Below, one piece after another: positions 21,325 through 31,187 of a DNA stretch of 64,000 nucleotides. The notes below the pieces were generated by a model. The model ran no database searches, had not been told where the DNA came from, and worked only from the letters and a program-made list of their open reading frames with translations. This DNA comes from Microtetraspora sp. NBRC 13810 (GTDB taxonomy: Bacteria > Actinomycetota > Actinomycetes > Streptosporangiales > Streptosporangiaceae), in the NCBI RefSeq assembly GCF_030268685.1, contig NZ_BSRQ01000013.1, positions 62,001 through 126,000 on the forward strand. Direction: 5' to 3'. The translations under genes were made by a program, and so were the position numbers. Position 1 is the first letter of the stretch; the number at the start of each line of letters is the position of its first letter.

Positions 21325-23991
21325 TCACGACCTGGCATGAACGCTGACAGCCGCCACTCCGAACAGCACCACATCCCTTTCCGTCGCCACTCTCAGCACC
21401 GGCCGATCGCCCAGCACCGGCCGGAAACTGTCCACGTCCACGCCGAATGTCATCTTCGGTCCCACGGCTCCCGCCGCCGAGCCGTCGAAGGGGTTGTCCG
21501 CGTCGCGCTCGCCCTCCTCGGGCCGCAGCGCGGCGCCGCCGAGGGTCACCGTGTCGCCGTCGAGGTCGGCGTCGCCCTCCCACGTCACCAGGTCCACCCG
21601 GGCGGGCGAGGCGGTCGGCGTCAACCCGGCCAGCGGCATCTCCAACGGGCCCTCGCCCTCGTCCACCAGGGTCGCGGTGTCCAGCACCACCGCCTGCCCG
21701 TACGCCCCGCGCGGATCGGTCGCGATCACCACGAGGCTCCACCCCGCGTGCCGGGACACCCCCTCCTGCAACGACATGTCGGCCACCCACCACTCCCCGT
21801 CGTCCCCGCCGGCCTCCGCCACCAGCTCCGTCACCTCGGCGAACGCCTGGTACCCCGGCCCGACCGGCAGGTCCCGCGCCACCACCTCGGCGGCGTCGAC
21901 CCGCACGTAACGCCCACTCCCCGGCGCCCGAACCCGGACCCCCACCGCGGACCCCCCACCCCCGCCGTCCCCGTCGGCCGACTCCCCGGCCACCGCCCCC
22001 GCCACCATCCCGCCCCCGCCGACCCTGCGCACGTGCGCCCCGCCATCTCCGGCGCCGGGGGAACCGTCACGGGCTGCGCCGCTGCCGCCGATCACCCCGG
22101 ACCTGCTTCTCCGCTCCCCCGAGGCGGCGCCGTCGCCCCCCTTGCCCGCGCCGCGCCCTCCGGCGGGCAGCGAGCCGCCGGCCGACCAGTAGAGGCCGGC
22201 CCACACCACTTCGCCCCCCTCGGGGAGCATGAGGCGGGCCGCGCTGGAGTTCTTCGTCGTGCGGTCGCGGTCGTGGTCGACCGCGACCATCCGCCACAGG
22301 TCGTTGTCCCGGCGGCTGCCTTCGCGCTCTCTGGCCCTGTCGCAGCCGGGCACGTCGCCGGGGCAGGTCAGCAGGGTGTTGCCGACGGCGCGGGTGACCA
22401 CTCGCCCGTCGGCGGCGAACCTCGCGGCGGCGCCCGCCGTACGGACGCCGGCGCCGGCCTCGGCGGCGACCCGCAGGCGGCCGGCGGTGACGCTCACGGC
22501 CGGGCCGTCGCCTTCGGGGGCCTGGGGGGCGACGTCCACCCGCATGAAGACGGCGGTGGCGTCGCCGGGGTCGAGCGGGCCGCGGGTGCAGCGCGCGCCG
22601 CCGGTGTCGGGACGGCAGGACCAGCCGTCGACGGTGCCCACCGGGTCGAGCGCGCCGGCGCCTCTGCCGCCGTGCGCGGCGGGCAGCATGGTCACCCCCT
22701 GCGGCAGGTCGATCGCCGCGACGAGCTCGTCGCTCGCCTCGCCGCCGTCGTTGCGCAGCCGTACCCCCACGATGCCGGGCTGGTCGCGCACCAGCGCGCC
22801 CAGCGGGTCGATGGACGCCACCAGCCGTGCCCGGGCCGGCGCCCTTTCCGCAGGGGAAGCCGAGGGAGACGCCGAAGGAGACACGGAAGGAGACGCCGAA
22901 GGAGACACGGAAGGAGACGCCGAAGAAGAAGGAGAAGGGGAGGCGGAGGGAGGAGGCGGGGGGGTGGGGGACGCGGAGGGCTTGGCGGACGGCGGGGCGG
23001 GGGGCGGGCTGGGGGTGGTGATCGGGGCGGCGCGCGGGGGCCATGGGGGACGGGCCGCGGGCTCCTCGCCGGACACCAGGAACGCCGCCACCGCGACCCC
23101 CACGGCGACCGCGACCACGGCCCCGCTCGCGACGGCCGCCGGCTGCCTGGGCACCTTGCCGAGCCAGCCGGCCACCGCGCCGAGGCCGCCCGCGGACGCG
23201 ACGGCGCCGGTCTTGGCCAGAACGGTGAGGTAGCCGGTGAGCACCTGCCCGGCTATGAGTGGACCTACGATGACGCGCATGCCCTGGTTGACGTCGACCA
23301 GTTCGTGGAAGACCGCGCGGCAGTCGGTGCAGTCGGCGAGGTGCTCGTCACTCGCCTGGTTCTCCCGTTTGGACAGGCCGCCGCGGACGTAGGCGCCCAT
23401 CTTGCCGAGCACCGGACGGCACTCCTGGCGTGGCGCGGCGGCCAGGTGCATCTGGAGGTAAGCCTGGCGGAGCCCTTCGCGGGCGCGGTAGGCGAGGGCG
23501 GCCACGCTGTTGGCGGTCAGGCCGAGCAGCGGGGCGATGTCGGCGGGCCTGGCGTTCTCCACCTCGGTGTGCCACAGCACCATCCGCCACCGGTCGGGCA
23601 GCGACATGAACGCCTTGGCCACGAGCGAGCGCTCCAGCCCGGTCAGCGCCGGATCGACGAAGGGCACGCCGGGGTCGTAGAGCTCGATCTCGTCGGTGGA
23701 CAGTTGCCTGCTGTCGCCGCGTGCCCGCTCGTAGACCGTGCGGCGCACGGCGGTGAGCAGGTAGGGCCGGAAGCTGATCTCCGGCCCACCGCCCCGGCGC
23801 ACCAGATCGAGGATCTTGGTGAACGTCTCGGCGACGACGTCCTCCACCTCCGCCTCACTCCTGGACAGTTGCCAGGCGAGAGCGCGAGCCGCGGCGACAT
23901 GCCGCTTATAAAGGACACCGAAAGCTGACCCCTTGCCGGTCCTGACCGCTTCGAGCAGCTCAGCATCGCTTTGACGCGATTCCGCACCCAT
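21325..23991 (-). CDS. Membrane-anchored ECF sigma factor fused to an anti-sigma-like zinc finger and extracellular domain
   Basis: A single 888-residue chain. Residues 1-185 are an ECF sigma factor: region 2 (LLYKRHVAAARALAW-type helix, AEVEDVVAETFTKILD) and region 4 (LPDRWRMVLWHTEVEN, LGLTANSVAALAYRAREGLR). A zinc-finger anti-sigma motif follows (DEHLADCTDCR, H-x3-C-x2-C), then a transmembrane helix near 295-320 (VVAVAVGVAVAAFLV). A Pro/Ser spacer with repeated SASPSVSP leads to about 500 extracellular residues with beta-rich, CARDB-like sequence (VGVRLRNDGGEASDE). The start is the ATG at 23991, preceded by GAGGT. The whole sensing circuit appears to be in one polypeptide. Release of the sigma part by proteolysis is inference. 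Confidence 0.85.
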   Translation of the reverse strand: MGAESRQSDAELLEAVRTGKGSAFGVLYKRHVAAARALAWQLSRSEAEVEDVVAETFTKILDLVRRGGGPEISFRPYLLTAVRRTVYERARGDSRQLSTDEIELYDPGVPFVDPALTGLERSLVAKAFMSLPDRWRMVLWHTEVENARPADIAPLLGLTANSVAALAYRAREGLRQAYLQMHLAAAPRQECRPVLGKMGAYVRGGLSKRENQASDEHLADCTDCRAVFHELVDVNQGMRVIVGPLIAGQVLTGYLTVLAKTGAVASAGGLGAVAGWLGKVPRQPAAVASGAVVAVAVGVAVAAFLVSGEEPAARPPWPPRAAPITTPSPPPAPPSAKPSASPTPPPPPSASPSPSSSASPSVSPSASPSVSPSASPSASPAERAPARARLVASIDPLGALVRDQPGIVGVRLRNDGGEASDELVAAIDLPQGVTMLPAAHGGRGAGALDPVGTVDGWSCRPDTGGARCTRGPLDPGDATAVFMRVDVAPQAPEGDGPAVSVTAGRLRVAAEAGAGVRTAGAAARFAADGRVVTRAVGNTLLTCPGDVPGCDRAREREGSRRDNDLWRMVAVDHDRDRTTKNSSAARLMLPEGGEVVWAGLYWSAGGSLPAGGRGAGKGGDGAASGERRSRSGVIGGSGAARDGSPGAGDGGAHVRRVGGGGMVAGAVAGESADGDGGGGGSAVGVRVRAPGSGRYVRVDAAEVVARDLPVGPGYQAFAEVTELVAEAGGDDGEWWVADMSLQEGVSRHAGWSLVVIATDPRGAYGQAVVLDTATLVDEGEGPLEMPLAGLTPTASPARVDLVTWEGDADLDGDTVTLGGAALRPEEGERDADNPFDGSAAGAVGPKMTFGVDVDSFRPVLGDRPVLRVATERDVVLFGVAAVSVHARS

Positions 23992-24088
23992 TGTGACCTC
24001 ACGATTACACGGCGTTGCCCTGCGAATCATTCCTCATAGGAGGACGTGGCTAAACCGAAATCGCGCCTTTACCAGGTCAAGGTGTGGA

Positions 24089-24568
24089 TCAGCGCCGGCT
24101 GACCGCGAGTTCGTAGGCGCCCGCGGCGGCCAGGCCGTAGCCGAGATGCGGGACGAGGTCGGTGAGCCAGCCGTTCGCGCCCCAGGTGCGCGGGTCGGTG
24201 AGGCCGAGGCCGACCAGCGGCGCGCTGCCCGCCACCGCGGCCGCCGCGCCCAGCCCACCGGCCGCGGCCGGCAGGCTCACCTCGCGTACGGCATGCCGGA
24301 ACAGGCCGTACGCGGCGCCGACGGCCACGCCAGACAGCAGGCCCATCAGCGCGCCGATCCCCTGGTTCCTGGGCGGCGCGGTCCGCTCGTCGCCGAGATC
24401 GGCGTGCAGCCCTTCGGCGATCTTCTCCGCCGCCTGTTCCGGCAGCACGCTGGCCGGTCGCCCCCGGACGGCCATGTCCAGATAGGTGATCGTGTTGAGC
24501 ACGGTCGTCCCCGCCGCGCCCGCGACCGCGCCCGCCAGCAGGTGGCGGCTCAAGGATGTACGTCTCAT
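24089..24568 (-). CDS. Small multi-pass membrane protein
   Basis: A 159-residue protein with four likely hydrophobic segments: LLAGAVAGAAGTTVLNTITY, GIGALMGLLSGVAVGAAYGL, GLGAAAAVAGSAPLVGLGL and YGLAAAGAYELAV. I do not recognise a named family with confidence; it resembles uncharacterised DUF1440-like membrane proteins. Divergent from pyrE with 77 bases between. Function unknown. Confidence 0.65.
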   Translation of the reverse strand: MRRTSLSRHLLAGAVAGAAGTTVLNTITYLDMAVRGRPASVLPEQAAEKIAEGLHADLGDERTAPPRNQGIGALMGLLSGVAVGAAYGLFRHAVREVSLPAAAGGLGAAAAVAGSAPLVGLGLTDPRTWGANGWLTDLVPHLGYGLAAAGAYELAVSRR

Positions 24569-24645
24569 AGGGCACGCCTTACCTCGCCGGTCGCCGCCAA
24601 ACCCGGGCGCCGGGCACGTCCCCGCCGCCCCCTAGGCTTGGCGGC

Positions 24646-25182
24646 ATGAACGATCGCGAGGATCTGCTGGCCGAGATCAAGAGCAAGGGCGTCGTGCACG
24701 GGAGGGTCGTGCTCTCCTCGGGGCGGGAGGCCGACTTCTATGTGGACCTGCGGCGCGTCACGCTCGACGGCAAGGCGGCGCCGCTGGTCGGCCGGGTGAT
24801 GCTGGAGCTGACCCGGGACCTCGGCTACGACGCGGTCGGCGGGCTGACGCTGGGGGCGGACCCGGTGGCGACGGCGATGATGCACGCGGCGGCGGCGCGC
24901 GGGGAGAGCCTGGACGCGTTCGTGGTGCGCAAGGAGGGCAAGGCGCACGGCCTCCAGCGCCGGATCGAGGGGCCGGACATCGCCGGGCGGCGGGTGCTCG
25001 CCGTGGAGGACACCTCCACCACCGGCGGGTCGGTGCTGACCGCCGTGACGGCGCTGCGCGAGGCGGGCGCCGAGGTGGTCGGGGTGGCCACGATCGTGGA
25101 CCGGGGAGCGGGCGCGACCATCGCGGAGCACGGCCTGCCGTACCGGACGGCCTTCACCCTGACGGACCTCGGCCTGGACTGA
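24646..25182 (+). CDS. pyrE: Orotate phosphoribosyltransferase
   Basis: Catalyses orotate plus PRPP to orotidine 5'-monophosphate in pyrimidine synthesis. The 178-residue length is normal for the actinobacterial enzyme. Key motifs: substrate region VVLSSGREADFYVDLRR, loop KEGKAHGL, and PRPP-binding motif RRVLAVEDTSTTGGSVLTAV with the adjacent acidic pair (ED) in place. It is transcribed alone here; no other pyr genes are in the window. Confidence 0.95.
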   Translation: MNDREDLLAEIKSKGVVHGRVVLSSGREADFYVDLRRVTLDGKAAPLVGRVMLELTRDLGYDAVGGLTLGADPVATAMMHAAAARGESLDAFVVRKEGKAHGLQRRIEGPDIAGRRVLAVEDTSTTGGSVLTAVTALREAGAEVVGVATIVDRGAGATIAEHGLPYRTAFTLTDLGLD

Positions 25183-25183
25183 C

Positions 25184-25276
25184 GCGCCCCTGCCGCGGAC
25201 GACCCGCCCGCCCCTGCCGCGGACGGCCCGCCCACCCCTGCCACGGACGACCGGCCCGCCCTTTCCATGAACGGCC
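25184..25276. repeat. 24-bp tandem repeat array downstream of pyrE
   Basis: Four copies of CGCCCCTGCCGCGGACGACC plus a short GCC/CGC linker begin at 25184, 25208, 25232 and about 25257 (period 24, last step 25). The first two copies are nearly identical and the fourth is degenerate. The array starts two bases after the pyrE stop. Function is unknown; no ORF reads through with protein-like composition. Confidence 0.75.
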
Positions 25277-25326
25277 CGCCCGAGCGGGGTCTCCCCTGCG
25301 CGGATGACCGGCTCGGGCGGGGTGGG

Positions 25327-25749
25327 TCATTCGCGGGTGACGGTGAACGACTCGCGTTCGCCGGGCTCGGCGGGGGTGCGGGGTTCGCCGTTCACCGTGA
25401 CGCGCAGGCCGTCCGGGTCCGCGAGGACGACGTCGAGCTTCTCGTCGTCGAAGCCGACCTGCTCGCCCCCGGCGAGCTCCCGGTCGAGGAGCACGTCGCC
25501 GCCGGGGATCCGGACGAAGACCTCGCCGCAGCGGTCCTGGACGCATTCGATGAAGACCGTCGGGTCGGGCGCGGGCGGCGGGTCGTCGCTCGGGGCGGCA
25601 TCCGGGGTGACCTGCTCGGCCGGGGCGGCGGACAGCGTGGCGGACAGCGCGCGGACGCCGACGGCGATGAGCATCAGCACCGCCACGACCGCCACTCCCA
25701 CGAGAAGCAGGCGGGCGATCCCCATCGGATCCGACCTGTGCCGTCCCAC
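25327..25749 (-). CDS. Membrane-anchored protein with a RodZ C-terminal-like beta domain
   Basis: A 140-residue protein: one N-terminal transmembrane helix (LLLVGVAVVAVLMLIAVGV), a Pro/Asp-rich linker, then a small beta domain (FVRIPGGDVLLDRELAGGEQ, LRVTVNGEPRTPAEPGE). The beta part resembles the DUF4115 domain at the end of RodZ-type proteins, in which a VTVNG turn precedes the last strands. No HTH domain is attached, unlike RodZ. It probably lies outside the membrane. Role unknown. Confidence 0.65.
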   Translation of the reverse strand: MGRHRSDPMGIARLLLVGVAVVAVLMLIAVGVRALSATLSAAPAEQVTPDAAPSDDPPPAPDPTVFIECVQDRCGEVFVRIPGGDVLLDRELAGGEQVGFDDEKLDVVLADPDGLRVTVNGEPRTPAEPGERESFTVTRE

Positions 25750-25834
25750 GGTTCGAGGTTAGCCGCTATGGACGATTTGCACCCCTGACTGTTTTCCGTG
25801 CGGTGGGTAGAGCGTGTCAGGCGAGGGGGGAACC

Positions 25835-26044
25835 ATGAAAAGGATCCTGATGCTCGTCCTGACCCGGCGGCTGTCCCGCACCCCGCTCGGGCTGATCGCG
25901 CTCGGCGTCGGCTGGTGGCTGGTGCGTAAGAGAAAGGAGCGCATGGCCATGACCGGCGGGGACCCCACGGCGGGACCGAGGGCCCCGCACCAGCCACCCG
26001 ACGCCCGGATCCGCGATCCCCGTATCTCGACGGGCCGCCGATAG
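25835..26044 (+). CDS. Small single-pass membrane protein
   Basis: A 69-residue protein starting at an ATG with GAGGGGGG just upstream. A hydrophobic segment (LGLIALGVGWWLV) is flanked by basic residues (RKRKER), followed by a Pro/Arg-rich tail. No recognisable family. It lies alone between two minus-strand genes. Strong ribosome binding site and sensible charge distribution support it as real. Confidence 0.5.
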   Translation: MKRILMLVLTRRLSRTPLGLIALGVGWWLVRKRKERMAMTGGDPTAGPRAPHQPPDARIRDPRISTGRR

Positions 26045-26099
26045 AGGCCGGAGCCGCCGGTCAAGGGTTGGACACACCTGCTCCATGAGCGGTCTGACC

Positions 26100-26135
26100 G
26101 GCTCTCAGGGCTGTCAGGGCTGTCAGGGCTGTCAG
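26100..26135. repeat. 9-bp tandem repeat overlapping the dedA stop codon
   Basis: Four direct copies of GGCTGTCAG (the first is GGCTCTCAG) fill 26100-26135. The stop codon of the minus-strand DedA gene (TCA at 26132-26134 on this strand) is inside the last copy, so extra copies would extend only the 3' untranslated region. Confidence 0.8.
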
Positions 26136-26806
26136 GGGCGGTGGTGCTTGCCGGCGGGCAGGGGGAGGGCCGCGGCCTCCCTGCGGCTCTTCATGATCTC
26201 GCGCACGATCGGGATCACCGAGAGCAGCACGACCACGGCGGCGCCGGGCAGGATGTACCGGTCGACGTTGGGGATCTTCGTGCCGATGAGGTAACCGAAG
26301 GTCAGCAGGCCGTCGGTCCACAGGACGCCGCCGACGACGTTCCACAGCAGGAAGTGCCGTGGCCGCATGCCCAGCATGCCGGCGACCGGGTTGAGGAACG
26401 TGCGCACGACGGGGATGAACCTGGCGACGACCACGGCGCGGGCCGGGCCGAACCGCTCGAAGTAGTGCTGGGCCTTGTCCGCATACTCCCGCTTGAACAG
26501 CCGGGAGTCCGGGCGGGAGAACAGGCGCGGGCCGGTCTTGGCCCCGATGAGGTGGCCGAGCTGGGCGCCGGCGATCGCGCACACCGGGGCGGCGACGAGC
26601 AGGAGGCCCAGCGGGAAGGGCTTGTCCAGGCCGACCGCCGCGGCCACCGAGGCCGAGGCGCCGATGCCGGCCACGACCAGCAGCGAGTCGCCCGGCAGGA
26701 AGAAGCCGATGAGCAGACCGGTCTCGGCGAAGATGATGGCGAGGATGCCGATCAGCCCGAAGGTGACGATCCACCACTCGGCACTTAGCAGGTTCGAAAA
26801 GTTCAT
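26132..26806 (-). CDS. DedA family membrane protein
   Basis: A 224-residue polytopic membrane protein with the VTT/SNARE-associated domain of DedA proteins: an N-terminal ETGLLIGFFLPGDSLLVVAG re-entrant motif, then RFIPVVRTFLNPVAGMLGM, the basic F-x-R-hydrophobic-x-P-x-x-R signature, and WTDGLLTFGYLIG. DedA proteins act in membrane lipid (undecaprenyl-phosphate or phospholipid) translocation. The ATG at 26806 places the first helix correctly; the frame extends to 26839. Single gene, 3' end in the 9-bp repeat. Confidence 0.92.
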   Translation of the reverse strand: MNFSNLLSAEWWIVTFGLIGILAIIFAETGLLIGFFLPGDSLLVVAGIGASASVAAAVGLDKPFPLGLLLVAAPVCAIAGAQLGHLIGAKTGPRLFSRPDSRLFKREYADKAQHYFERFGPARAVVVARFIPVVRTFLNPVAGMLGMRPRHFLLWNVVGGVLWTDGLLTFGYLIGTKIPNVDRYILPGAAVVVLLSVIPIVREIMKSRREAAALPLPAGKHHRP

Positions 26807-27031
26807 CGCGGCTGAGCCTACCCGTACCGTTGGGACCACCGGGGAAGGCGGGCCCCGGTGGGGTGTCCCGGTGAGATGGGGCGCGACGCGAGGGGTAGGT
26901 GCCTACCCGTCTGGGCAGGAACGGGGAATACTGGCTCGGGCGGGCCGTGTGGTCGCTCGCGTTGAGCGCGCTCCCGCACTCCGCGCCGGCCCTCTATCGC
27001 CGTTTATCGCCGTTTTCCAGGGAGTTGACCG

Positions 27032-28054
<1,023 letters not shown>

Positions 28055-28065
28055 GGCATCCGTGG

Positions 28066-28095
28066 GAGGTGTGTCAGCGGATACTGATGCACCTC
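28066..28095 (+). terminator. Hairpin after fbaA
   Basis: GAGGTG pairs with CACCTC and, inside, TCAG pairs with CTGA around a 6-base loop, with a two-by-two internal mismatch. It begins 12 bases after the fbaA stop. No T-run follows, so termination is plausible but unproven. Confidence 0.45.
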
Positions 28096-28155
28096 TCAGG
28101 GAACTCTTAGCCGGTTATCCCGTTAGGTCCGCTTTACAAGACATACGCTCTTTCA

Positions 28156-29289
28156 GTGGAAAGGATCCGTATACGTACTCCGTCCACCCGGCGTCTCCTG
28201 CTCGTCTCCGCCTTCGCGGGCGGGTTGGGGGTCGCCGGTCTGGCGGCCCTGTCGGCGGTCGAGGCGATCGACTGGCCGGACGCCGTCCAGCTCGCGGTCT
28301 CCACCGCGACGCTCGCGGCGGTCGCGATGACCGTGCTCACAGTGCGCCGCGTGGACGGCAAGGCCCTGCGCACCGACCGGCGGGTGAAACGCGAGGAGGC
28401 GGCGCTCGCCGGGCTGGCCGGAGAGCTGAAGGGCCTGGTCGCGGCCGTCGCGGCGCAGACGGAGAGCCTCGCGGGCGAGGGTCGCGGGCACGCCGAGACC
28501 GTCGTCGCCGCCCTCGGTGAGGACCGCGCCGAGCTCGCCGCCCACTCCGCCACCCTGGCCGAGCACACGGCCACCCTCTCCGCGCACGGCGACCGGCTCG
28601 GCGAGATCCGCTCCGCGCTGGCCAGGATCGAGGCGCTGACCAAGGACAAGGTGCTCCCCGAGGTCCGTTCCCGGGGCGACTTCGGGCAGGTCGAGGCGCT
28701 GGTGGACCTGCGCGCCCTGCTGTCGCCGCGGGCCCCGATGCCCCGGCTGCGCGGCTGGGCCGCCTCCCCCGACGTGCTGCGGCTGCTGGTCGAGCGGGTG
28801 GCGATCGACCGCCCGAAGCTGATCGTCGAGTGCGGCAGCGGCGCGTCCACGGTCTGGCTGGGCTACGCGGTGGAGCGGTTCGGCGGCGGCCGGGTGGTCG
28901 CGCTCGAACACGACGAGCGTTACGCCCGCGCCTCCCGCGACCTGATCACCGCGCACGGCCTGGAGTCCGTCGTCGAGGTACGGCACGCCCCGCTCACCGA
29001 CTGGCGATCCTTCCCCTGGTACGACCAGGCCGCCCTGGACGACCTCTCCGACATCGGACTCCTCTTCATCGACGGCCCGCCCATGAACACCGGCCACCAG
29101 GCCCGCTACCCGGCCGTCCCGCTACTGCTGCCCCGCTGTGCCGCCGACGCCCTGATCGTGCTGGACGACGCCAGGCGGGCGGAGGAACGCGAGGTCGCCG
29201 ACCGCTGGCTGCGTGAGTTCCCCGAACTGGACGGCAGGCCGTTCCCCGCGGAGAAAGGCGCGATGCTGTTCCAGCGGAGCGCGCCGTGA
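28156..29289 (+). CDS. Membrane-anchored, coiled-coil class I SAM methyltransferase
   Basis: A 377-residue protein starting at GTG. Two hydrophobic segments (LLVSAFAGGLGVAGLAAL and VSTATLAAVAMTVLTV) form an N-terminal membrane anchor. A long heptad-rich region (about 75-165) suggests a coiled coil. The C-terminal half is a class I methyltransferase with motif I LIVECGSGASTVWLG, ALEHDERYARASRDLI and the acidic LLFIDGPPMN. Its stop overlaps the GTG of the first glycosyltransferase (GTGA), so it is part of an envelope-glycan operon and may methylate a sugar at the membrane. Substrate is inference. Confidence 0.8.
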   Translation: MERIRIRTPSTRRLLLVSAFAGGLGVAGLAALSAVEAIDWPDAVQLAVSTATLAAVAMTVLTVRRVDGKALRTDRRVKREEAALAGLAGELKGLVAAVAAQTESLAGEGRGHAETVVAALGEDRAELAAHSATLAEHTATLSAHGDRLGEIRSALARIEALTKDKVLPEVRSRGDFGQVEALVDLRALLSPRAPMPRLRGWAASPDVLRLLVERVAIDRPKLIVECGSGASTVWLGYAVERFGGGRVVALEHDERYARASRDLITAHGLESVVEVRHAPLTDWRSFPWYDQAALDDLSDIGLLFIDGPPMNTGHQARYPAVPLLLPRCAADALIVLDDARRAEEREVADRWLREFPELDGRPFPAEKGAMLFQRSAP

Positions 29290-31187
29290 CGCCGAAACCC
29301 GCCCCGCCCACGGTGTTCGCGAAACCCGGCGCGAAGGTCGCCGCCGCCGTCGCCGGGGTGGAGGGGGCCGGCGAGGTGCTGGAAGGGCTGCTGCCCGGCG
29401 CACAGGTCGACTCGGTGGACATCGAGGACATCTCCGGCGGGCCGTGGCCGGTTCCCGAACCCGCGGCGGTCGCCCTGCTCGCCCGTACCCCCACCGACCT
29501 GCGCCGGCTGGTCTCGCTGCGCGCCGCCCTGCCCGCGGCGCCGCGGATCATGGTGGCCATCCTGGAGACGCCGTCCTGGCAGGACACCCCGCAGGTGATG
29601 CTGTCGCGCGGGCTCGGCCAGCGGGTGCTGCGCGAGATGCGGGTGAGCCGCCTCGGCGTCTCGGGCTGGCTGGTCACCACCCGCTTCGCCAGGGAACTGC
29701 CCGCCGGGGATGTGGCCGCGGCGGTCGCCAAGGGTTTCACCGGCCACCACCTGAACGCCTACCCGCTGGCCGCGGCCGGTCTCGGCGACGCCGCGCTCGC
29801 CGACTGGCGGCCCGGCGACCCCGACGCGGCGGCCGGCGGCGAGCCGGAGAAGTCCGGCGTGCCCGCCGCCGACCTCGCGGTCCGGCTGCCCGGCACGGCG
29901 TGGCCGGACGACCGGGTGCCCACCGCCGCCCGCCCGGCGTGGCAGGCGGCCACCTGGGCCGCCATCGGCGCCCCCGGCGGCTACGACCGGCTGGGCTCGA
30001 TCGAGATCGACCCCGGCCACGTGCCGCCGGTGGACGAGCGCTCGGTCAACCCGCGCGGCTTCCTGCGCACCCCGACCAAGGGCGTCGGCGAGATCGGCGC
30101 CCGCGACGGACGCTGGACGGCATGGCTGGAGGACAAGGAGCTGGTCAGGTTCCCCGAATCGGGCCTGGTCACCGACGCCGACGTGGACAAGCTGCGCAGG
30201 CTGCGCGGCCTGCGGCTCGCCTGGCGCCCCGCGCACACCGGCCCGATCACCGCGGCCCGGGTGGTGGCCGGCCTCGCCGCCGCCGGCGTACCCCTCATCG
30301 CGGACCCGCCCCCCGGCTGGGCCGTCGCCGCCCTCGGCGAGGACGTGCTCTCCCACATCGCGACCGAACCCGACGCCGACGACCTGCGCAGAGAGGAACG
30401 CAGCGTACGGCTCCGCCGCGCGGCCCTGCGCGCGCACGGCACCACGGCCCGGTGGAACGCCCTGACCGCCGAGGCGGGACTGACCCCGCCGCCCGACCCG
30501 ACCGTCTCCGTGGTGATGTGCACCCGCAGGGCCGACCTGGTCGCCTTCGCGCTCGACCAGATCGCCCGCCAGCGCGGCGTGGACCTCGAAGTGGTGCTCG
30601 GCCTGCACGGCGTGCCCGCCGGCCACCCCGCCGTCGCCGCCGCGGTGGCCGGCTTCGACCGGCCCATCACCCTCGTCGAGGCCGAGTCGTGGCTGCCCTT
30701 CGGCACCGTGCTCAACCAGGCGGTCGCCCGCTCCACCGGGACGTACGTCACCAAGTGGGACGACGACGACTGGTACGGCCCCGACCATCTGGCGGACCTC
30801 GTCCTGGCCCGCGGCTACTCCGGGGCGGACCTCGTGGGCTCCGCGTCGGAGTTCTTCTACCTCGAACAGATCAACGTCACCATCCGCCGCCGGTGGACCA
30901 GCGAGGTCATGTCCGACCACGTCGCCGGCGGCACCTTCCTCATCTCCCGGGAGACCTTCGACGCGCTCGGCGGCTTCCGGCCCATCCCCCGGTCGGTGGA
31001 CATCGAGCTGTTCCAGGCCCTGCTGGGAGCCGGGGGCTGCATCTACCGGACGCACGGCCTGAACTTCGTGGCCCGCCGGGCGGCCCGGGGCAGGCACACC
31101 TGGCAGGAGCCGGTCGGGTACTTCCTGCACCGGGCCAAGGACCAGTGGCGGGGTTTCCGTCCCAGCCGACTCATGGAGCCGCAGTGA
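29286..31187 (+). CDS. Large protein with C-terminal GT2 glycosyltransferase domain
   Basis: A 633-residue protein. Residues about 400-633 are a GT-A (family 2) glycosyltransferase: start strand VSVVMCTRRADLVAFALDQI, metal-binding KWDDDDWYGPDHL, and the acceptor-loop region GGTFLISRETFDALGGF. The first 390 residues contain no domain I recognise; they hold a region LGQRVLREMRVSRLGVSGW (shown in part) and several acidic stretches. It overlaps by 4 bases both the methyltransferase before it and the next glycosyltransferase after it, so the three are co-translated. Sugar donor and acceptor unknown. Confidence 0.82.
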   Translation: MTPKPAPPTVFAKPGAKVAAAVAGVEGAGEVLEGLLPGAQVDSVDIEDISGGPWPVPEPAAVALLARTPTDLRRLVSLRAALPAAPRIMVAILETPSWQDTPQVMLSRGLGQRVLREMRVSRLGVSGWLVTTRFARELPAGDVAAAVAKGFTGHHLNAYPLAAAGLGDAALADWRPGDPDAAAGGEPEKSGVPAADLAVRLPGTAWPDDRVPTAARPAWQAATWAAIGAPGGYDRLGSIEIDPGHVPPVDERSVNPRGFLRTPTKGVGEIGARDGRWTAWLEDKELVRFPESGLVTDADVDKLRRLRGLRLAWRPAHTGPITAARVVAGLAAAGVPLIADPPPGWAVAALGEDVLSHIATEPDADDLRREERSVRLRRAALRAHGTTARWNALTAEAGLTPPPDPTVSVVMCTRRADLVAFALDQIARQRGVDLEVVLGLHGVPAGHPAVAAAVAGFDRPITLVEAESWLPFGTVLNQAVARSTGTYVTKWDDDDWYGPDHLADLVLARGYSGADLVGSASEFFYLEQINVTIRRRWTSEVMSDHVAGGTFLISRETFDALGGFRPIPRSVDIELFQALLGAGGCIYRTHGLNFVARRAARGRHTWQEPVGYFLHRAKDQWRGFRPSRLMEPQ

